Source: Curtobacterium sp. MMLR14_010 (GTDB taxonomy: Bacteria; Actinomycetota; Actinomycetes; Actinomycetales; Microbacteriaceae). From it: DNA of 64,000 nt. The stretch spans positions 69,002 through 133,001 of the forward strand of contig NZ_MJGV01000026.1 of the NCBI RefSeq assembly GCF_001865015.1. The letters run 5' to 3'. Below, in pieces: positions 60,112 to 64,000 of the stretch; within the stretch, counting starts at the first letter, position 1, and each line of letters begins with the position of its first letter. Below the pieces are notes generated by a model that worked only from the letters and a program-made list of their open reading frames with translations, was not told the DNA's origin and ran no database searches. The position numbers and the translations under genes are program-made.

Positions 60112-61053
60112 TCAGATGCCGCCGGCGTCCACCCCGTCCTCGACGTCACCGCGGGCTTCGAGCCAGGTGTCGACGAAGTGGCGGTAGTTGGCCGCGATGA
60201 GGCCCTCCGCCGCCTCGGTGTCGAGGCCCTCGCGGACCACGTCCTCGAGCGGCTCCTCCCAGTTGCTCCGGCCGATCGCGAACCCGACGAAGCCGTCGAC
60301 CGGTGCCGCGGTGCGCAGCCAGTGGTCGAGCTGCTCCTCGGGGGCGTCGCGGCCGAGGACGATGCACTGCACCGAGTCCCGGCCGTCGCGGCGGGCGGTG
60401 GCGACGACGCGCTCGGCGTCCTCGGTGCGGTCGAGGCCCTCGAGCTTCCACACGTCGGCCTCGACCCCGTGGTCCTGCAGGTACTCGAGCACCTGCACGA
60501 CGAGGTCCGGGCGGAGGTCGCGGTCGTAGTCCTCCACCGATGCCTGCTGCTCGTCGGTGCCGGGGACGAGCAGTTCGACGAGGAACGGGCGGCCGGCGTC
60601 GCGCAGCGCGGTGGCCACCTCGGCGAGGTCCGCGGCCTGCTGCGCGCGCTTGTCAGCCTCGTACGCCGGGTTGTCGCGGACGAGCACCTTCACCCAGTCC
60701 GGGTCGAAGGAGTCGACGTGCGCCATCCAGTCGTCGCCGTACTCGAGCTCGAACCACTCCCGCCCTGACCGCTCGATCGGCATCGCGAGCTGCAGCCCGG
60801 CCTCCTTGACCAGACGGGCGACGTCGGCCCCGTAGAGCTCGTCGACGAGGACGCCCGTCCGCTCGCGGGACGCCCCGGCGGCGAGTGCCGTCAGGACCCC
60901 GCGGTAGACGAGCTGCTTGCCCGCGCGGACCCGTGCGGCCTCGGCCTCGTCGGCCGGCTCACCGCTGGACTCGTCGTAGGTGTGCTCGAGCAGCGACGAG
61001 CGCTGGTCCATCGCGAGCAGGAACAGGGGGTGACGTTCATCGAGCTTCGGCAT
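60112..61053 (-). CDS. DUF2090 aldolase-like protein (IolC C-terminal domain family)
   Basis: 313 residues with FLLAMDQRSSLLE at the N-terminus, GVLVDELYGADVARLVKEAGL, WVKVLVRDNPAYEADKRAQQAADLAEV, and the C-terminal GFVGFAIGRSNWEEPL, features of the DUF2090 TIM barrel found fused to IolC as a deoxy-ketogluconate-phosphate aldolase. It stands alone here, 24 nt downstream of gldA with an RBS in the gap, so a three-carbon product passing between the two is possible. Confidence 0.82.
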   Translation of the reverse strand: MPKLDERHPLFLLAMDQRSSLLEHTYDESSGEPADEAEAARVRAGKQLVYRGVLTALAAGASRERTGVLVDELYGADVARLVKEAGLQLAMPIERSGREWFELEYGDDWMAHVDSFDPDWVKVLVRDNPAYEADKRAQQAADLAEVATALRDAGRPFLVELLVPGTDEQQASVEDYDRDLRPDLVVQVLEYLQDHGVEADVWKLEGLDRTEDAERVVATARRDGRDSVQCIVLGRDAPEEQLDHWLRTAAPVDGFVGFAIGRSNWEEPLEDVVREGLDTEAAEGLIAANYRHFVDTWLEARGDVEDGVDAGGI

Positions 61054-61077
61054 GGTCCCGTCCTACTCCCCGTTCCG

Positions 61078-62223
61078 TCAGTGCTTCGCGACGTACCGCT
61101 CGGGCTCGGGCAGCCCGTGCGCGGCGCGGATGCTCCGGCTGAGCCCCTCGATCGCGACGAGGGCATCGACGACGAGCTCCGGGGTGACCGGGAACGGCAT
61201 GTTGTGGATGGTCTCGCTCTCCACGGTGGCGGCGTCGGCGACCTCGCGGAGCACGTCGGTGTCGTCGACCGTCAGCCCGATCTCGGTGAGCGTGTTCGGC
61301 AGGCCGACCCGGGTCGTGAAGACGACGAAGTCCTCGATCTCCGCGGCGGGAGCGCCCTCCATCACGAGCTGCGCGAGCGTCCCGATGTTGACCTTCTGTC
61401 CGTGGGCCAGGCCGTGCGCCTGCGGGGCGGCGGTCAGACCGTTGTGGATCGCGTGCGCGGCCGCCAGCCCGCCGGACTCGAAGCCGAGGCCGGACAGCAG
61501 GGTGTTCGCCTCGACGACCTTCTCGAGCGCGGGCGTGACGACCTTCGCCTTCACGGCCTCGATCGCCTGCAGGGCGTTGTCGTGCAGCAGGTCCCAGGAC
61601 AGCTGCGCGAGGGCGACGCCCGTCTCGGTCTGCCGTCCGCCCGCCATGGTGTCGGCGTTCGCGCGCTTGGCGGCCCGGGCCTCGACCCAGGTGGCCAGGG
61701 CGTCACCGATCCCGGCGACGAGGAACTGGACCGGGGCGTTCGCGACGAGCTGCGTGTCGATGAGCACGAGGTCCGGGTTGTGCGGGAAGAAGCGGTACTC
61801 GATGAACTCGCCCTCCTCGGAGTAGATCACCGCGAGCGCCGAGGTCGGGGCGTCGGTCGAGGCCGCCGTCGGGACGCTCGCCCAGCGGATGCCGGCGAGG
61901 TGTCCAGAGGCCTTGGCCGCGTCGATCGCCGACCCGCCGCCGAGGCCCACGATGACGTCCGACTCGGTGGCACGGATGCGCTCGACCAGCTCGTCCACGG
62001 CGCCGGGAGTCGCGAACCGGCCGAAGCCGACGCGCTCGACCGGGAGGCCGGCGGCCTGGAAGCTCTCGGTGACCGCGGCCTCGACGATGCCCCACACGAC
62101 GTCGTCGGCGACGATGAGCGGACGGGAGCCGATCGGGGCGACGAACTCGCCGACGCGGGTGATCGCGCCGCGTCCCTGCACGTAGCGGGCGGGGCTCATC
62201 ACGGTGGTGATGGGGGTGGCCAT
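61078..62223 (-). CDS. gldA: glycerol dehydrogenase
   Basis: 381 residues, iron-family (group III) polyol dehydrogenase. NAD-binding GGGSAIDAAKASG, PTAASTDAPTSALAVIY, and the metal ligands D/H/H in GIGDALATWVEAR (D), HAIHNGLTA and HGQKVNIGTLAQL. Oxidises glycerol to dihydroxyacetone and back. Start with GGAAGGAAC site. Followed closely by the DUF2090 gene. Confidence 0.92.
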   Translation of the reverse strand: MATPITTVMSPARYVQGRGAITRVGEFVAPIGSRPLIVADDVVWGIVEAAVTESFQAAGLPVERVGFGRFATPGAVDELVERIRATESDVIVGLGGGSAIDAAKASGHLAGIRWASVPTAASTDAPTSALAVIYSEEGEFIEYRFFPHNPDLVLIDTQLVANAPVQFLVAGIGDALATWVEARAAKRANADTMAGGRQTETGVALAQLSWDLLHDNALQAIEAVKAKVVTPALEKVVEANTLLSGLGFESGGLAAAHAIHNGLTAAPQAHGLAHGQKVNIGTLAQLVMEGAPAAEIEDFVVFTTRVGLPNTLTEIGLTVDDTDVLREVADAATVESETIHNMPFPVTPELVVDALVAIEGLSRSIRAAHGLPEPERYVAKH

Positions 62224-62324
62224 GGCTGTTCCTTCCGTCGCAGGGACCTGTCGTTGTGCGACAGGTGTCGGCTGCTCCCGACACCGCCGACGGTACGCGG
62301 CGCACCACAACGCCCGGTGATCCG

Positions 62325-62330
62325 TACATT
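62325..62330 (+). promoter_or_regulatory. leaderless -10 element for the metallopeptidase
   Basis: TACATT lies 7 nt before the ATG at 62338, with no Shine-Dalgarno sequence. Confidence 0.5.
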
Positions 62331-62337
62331 CGTCAGC

Positions 62338-63231
62338 ATGACGTTCAACGACGACTCGCAGCTGCAGGGCGGCAAGGTCAAGCGCCGCGGCCGGACGACG
62401 ACGGCAGTGGCCGGCGGCGGGGTCGGCGTCGCGATCCTCGTCTTCCTCATCGCACAGTTCACCGGCTTCGACCTCAGCGGGGTCACCGGGGGCGGCGGCG
62501 GCCTGACGCAGATCCAGGGCGGCGGCACGACGGCAGAACCCGTCACCGAGTGCCGCACCGGGCGTGATGCCAACGCGAGCGTCGACTGCCGCATGGAGGG
62601 TGCCGCCGAGTCCCTCGACGCCTACTGGACGACCGAGAGCCGGCAGCTCGGCATCGCCTACACGACCCCGGACTTCTCCCTGTTCGACGGGTCGACGGAC
62701 ACCGCGTGCGGCACGGCCTCGGCGTCGACCGGCCCGTTCTACTGCCCGCCGGACCGCGCGATCTACCTCGACACCGCGTTCTACGACGATCTGCAGGCGA
62801 CGTACGGCTCCTCGGGCGGCCCGCTCGCCCAGATGTACGTCGTCGCACACGAGTGGGGCCACCACGTGCAGCAGCTCCAGGGCACCTTCGCCGACACCGA
62901 CCGCAGCGGCACCGGGGCCTCCTCGGGCAGCGTCCGGGTCGAGCTGCAGGCCGACTGCTACGCCGGCGCCTGGGTGGGCGACGCCGCGACGACGAAGTCC
63001 GCGAACGGGGAGACCTTCTTCGAGCCCTTCACCCGAGCGCAGATCTCCGACGCGCTCTCCGCCGCCAGCGCCGTGGGCGACGACAGCATCCAGGAGCGCT
63101 CGAGCGGCCACGTCGACCCGGACTCCTTCACGCACGGGTCGAGCGAGCAGCGGCAGCGCTGGTTCGAGCGCGGCTACGAGCAGGGCGCGGTGACCTGCGA
63201 CACGCTGAGCATCCCCGGCTCGTCCCTGTAG
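62338..63231 (+). CDS. neutral zinc metallopeptidase, YpfJ family
   Basis: 297 residues: short basic N-terminus, one TM (about 22-44), Gly-rich linker, then the extracytoplasmic metallopeptidase with HEWGHH (171-176) and a downstream Glu ligand in RVELQADCYAGAWVGD. YpfJ-type proteins are membrane-anchored zinc proteases of undefined substrate. Cys pairs (ECRTGR, VDCRM, ACGT, YCPPD) may form disulfides. Confidence 0.9.
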   Translation: MTFNDDSQLQGGKVKRRGRTTTAVAGGGVGVAILVFLIAQFTGFDLSGVTGGGGGLTQIQGGGTTAEPVTECRTGRDANASVDCRMEGAAESLDAYWTTESRQLGIAYTTPDFSLFDGSTDTACGTASASTGPFYCPPDRAIYLDTAFYDDLQATYGSSGGPLAQMYVVAHEWGHHVQQLQGTFADTDRSGTGASSGSVRVELQADCYAGAWVGDAATTKSANGETFFEPFTRAQISDALSAASAVGDDSIQERSSGHVDPDSFTHGSSEQRQRWFERGYEQGAVTCDTLSIPGSSL

Positions 63232-63238
63232 CCGGGCT

Positions 63239-63302
63239 CGCCGGTCGCAACACCCCGCTCACGTCCGCCGACCGGTCGCCACTCGTCGTGGCGTCACCGG
63301 TC
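63239..63302 (+). repeat. shortened 64-bp derivative of the 118-bp element
   Basis: Keeps the CCGGTCGCAACACCCCGCTC end and the TCCGCCGACCGGTCG box, then jumps to a GTCACCGGTC end that it shares with copy 3. Confidence 0.65.
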
Positions 63303-63412
63303 GCAACACCCCGCTCAGGTCCGCCGACCGGTCGCAGACCGTCGGCCGGGTCGGCGCGCAGCGACGGTTGGTGGCCACTCGGCGCCCACCTGACGGGGTG
63401 TCGTGACCGCTC
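63295..63412 (+). repeat. 118-bp inverted-repeat element, copy 3
   Basis: Begins CACCGGTCGCAACACCCCG and ends GACGGGGTGTCGTGACCGCTC. It aligns without gaps to copies 1, 2 and 4. Its centre (GTCGGCCGGGTCGGCGCGCA) is nearly identical to copy 4. Confidence 0.85.
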
Positions 63413-63430
63413 GGCGGGGCACTGGACGGA

Positions 63431-63485
63431 ACCGCCTGGAGGCCCGCCACCCGTCCGCCAGACCGGCACCGGGCCTCCAGGCGGT
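63431..63485. terminator. 15-bp stem between copies 3 and 4
   Basis: ACCGCCTGGAGGCCC (63431-63445) pairs perfectly with 63471-63485 around a 25-nt loop. Possible bidirectional terminator for the two convergent genes. Confidence 0.6.
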
Positions 63486-63660
63486 CGCGTCCACCGCACG
63501 CGGCGCCACCAGGCAGACGCGCGCACCGCACGCGGCGTCACCAGGCGGTCGCGTCCACCGCACGCCGGCGGTACCAGGCAGACGTGCCCACCGCACGCGG
63601 CGTCACCAGGCGGTCGTGCCCACCGCACGCCGCGGTACCAGGCAGACGCGTCCATGCCGC
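63480..63660. repeat. 32-bp tandem repeat, five and a half units
   Basis: Units begin at 63480, 63512, 63544, 63577, 63609 and 63641. They alternate between a GGCGGTCG start and a GGCAGACG start, giving a higher-order repeat of about 65 bp. The shared core is CACCGCACGC followed by CACCA or TACCA. Confidence 0.85.
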
Positions 63661-63680
63661 GGACGGCTCACCGCACCGCC

Positions 63681-63798
63681 GAGCGGTCCGGACTCCCCGC
63701 TCACGTCCGCCGAGCGGTCAACAGCCGTCGGCCGGACCGGCGCGCAGCGACGGCCCGTGACCGATCGACGAGCGCCCGACGGGGTGTCGTGACCGGTC
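63681..63798 (+). repeat. 118-bp inverted-repeat element, copy 4
   Basis: Begins GAGCGGTCCGGACTCCCCG and ends GACGGGGTGTCGTGACCGGTC. The last two bases overlap the stop codon of the minus-strand gene that follows. Confidence 0.85.
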
Positions 63799-64000
63799 AG
63801 GAAGCCGAAGCGGAAGCCGACGGCGTCGACGTGGGAGTCGGAGTCGGAGTCGGCGTCGGCGTCTGCTCGCCGGAACCGGCGACGGTGATCACGAAGGTGC
63901 GGAACTCCTCGTTCGTGAACGGCTGCGAGTACTCGTACTGCTGCCCGTTCACGAGCACGAGCGGCGTACCCGGGAAGTCCTTCAACGAGGACCCGGGGAT
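63797..64000 (-). CDS. C-terminal part of a thioredoxin-fold (DsbA-like) protein, cut by the window
   Basis: The frame stays open to the window edge, so at least 67 C-terminal residues are visible. SLKDFPGTPLVLVNGQQYEY has the cis-proline strand and the VNG turn typical of DsbA-type thioredoxin-fold oxidoreductases. The end is a TPTPTPTP and SASASAS low-complexity tail. The catalytic CxxC would lie outside the window. The stop codon overlaps the edge of 118-bp element copy 4. Confidence 0.7.
   Translation of the reverse strand: MPGSSLKDFPGTPLVLVNGQQYEYSQPFTNEEFRTFVITVAGSGEQTPTPTPTPTPTSTPSASASAS

Larger units (their letters stand above)
63232..63796. other. 565-bp repeat-filled gap between convergent genes
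   Basis: Contains no gene I can support. It is composed of a truncated and two full 118-bp elements, a hairpin and a 32-bp tandem array (listed separately). Confidence 0.75.

Noticed and set aside
63480..63660. Possible CRISPR array because of regularly spaced repeats
   Set aside because: The units are contiguous 32-33-bp repeats with no unique spacers, and no cas gene is present.

Overview
The window is very GC-rich, densely packed DNA with GTG starts, 4-nt ATGA/GTGA gene overlaps and many leaderless promoters. GroEL is controlled by two CIRCE palindromes. DUF3027 plus cold-shock, DUF3263 plus LytR_C, DUF2332, an actinobacterial XPB helicase with its helicase-associated partner, and Asp23/Gls24 with an ECF sigma factor all point to Actinobacteria. 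Gene content and style fit Microbacteriaceae, and I think of Curtobacterium, but this is inferred from protein character and not from a database search. It reads as ordinary chromosome: no phage, plasmid or IS transposase is visible.

Layout. 0-7 kb: an FtsX-like ABC exporter (one 10-TM permease, two unequal ATPases), a small acidic protein and a DszA/NtaA-type flavin monooxygenase. 7-16.7 kb: NadE, AI-2E transporter, serine hydrolase, a divergent SDR/LysR pair with a T-N11-A operator, Kup potassium transporter and PPK2. 16.7-22.4 kb: an alpha-galactoside cluster (GH4 enzyme, Tat-lipoprotein binding protein, two permeases, divergent AraC regulator). 22.5-29.8 kb: a second carbohydrate system (SorC regulator, RbsB/RbsC/RbsA-type transporter, DUF2291 protein, short coupled leader ORF) divergent from a polyol-type dehydrogenase. 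30-33 kb: ECF sigma factor with two Asp23-like genes, a NYN nuclease with a divergent sRNA-like unit, and tRNA-Arg(CCU). 33-39 kb: epoxide hydrolase, His-tailed EamA transporter, PAP2, FetB-like permease, HNH protein with a leader-peptide/terminator unit, and an NlpC/P60 hydrolase. 39-48.6 kb: DtxR, SerC, DUF3027/cold-shock, XPB pair and a two-component system. 48.6-55.6 kb: DUF559 nuclease, GroEL, CspA, LytR_C/DUF3263, DUF2332, GNAT, MsrB and tRNA-Thr(UGU). 55.7-64 kb: GT39, aldo/keto reductase, hydrolase, NAD(P)H-hydrate epimerase, DUF2090 aldolase, GldA, zinc metallopeptidase and the end of a thioredoxin-fold protein.

The least ordinary features are non-coding. Four intergenic elements of exactly 118 bp (48721, 49902, 63295, 63681) align end to end without indels and carry terminal inverted repeats built on GACCGGTC. 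Two of them, in opposite orientation, bracket a DUF559 endonuclease gene. A second palindrome family built on GGACGGGAGGC marks many gene ends, and one copy is duplicated with its downstream promoter in front of two unrelated genes. About 17 genes share a TANNNT hexamer 6-8 nt before the start codon.

Among proteins the best point is the exporter at 67-4932. One ATPase keeps Walker A/B but has lost the LSGGQ signature, while the other keeps LSGGQ but has lost the Walker A lysine, Q-loop Gln, catalytic Glu and switch His. Together they would form one competent and one dead ATP site.
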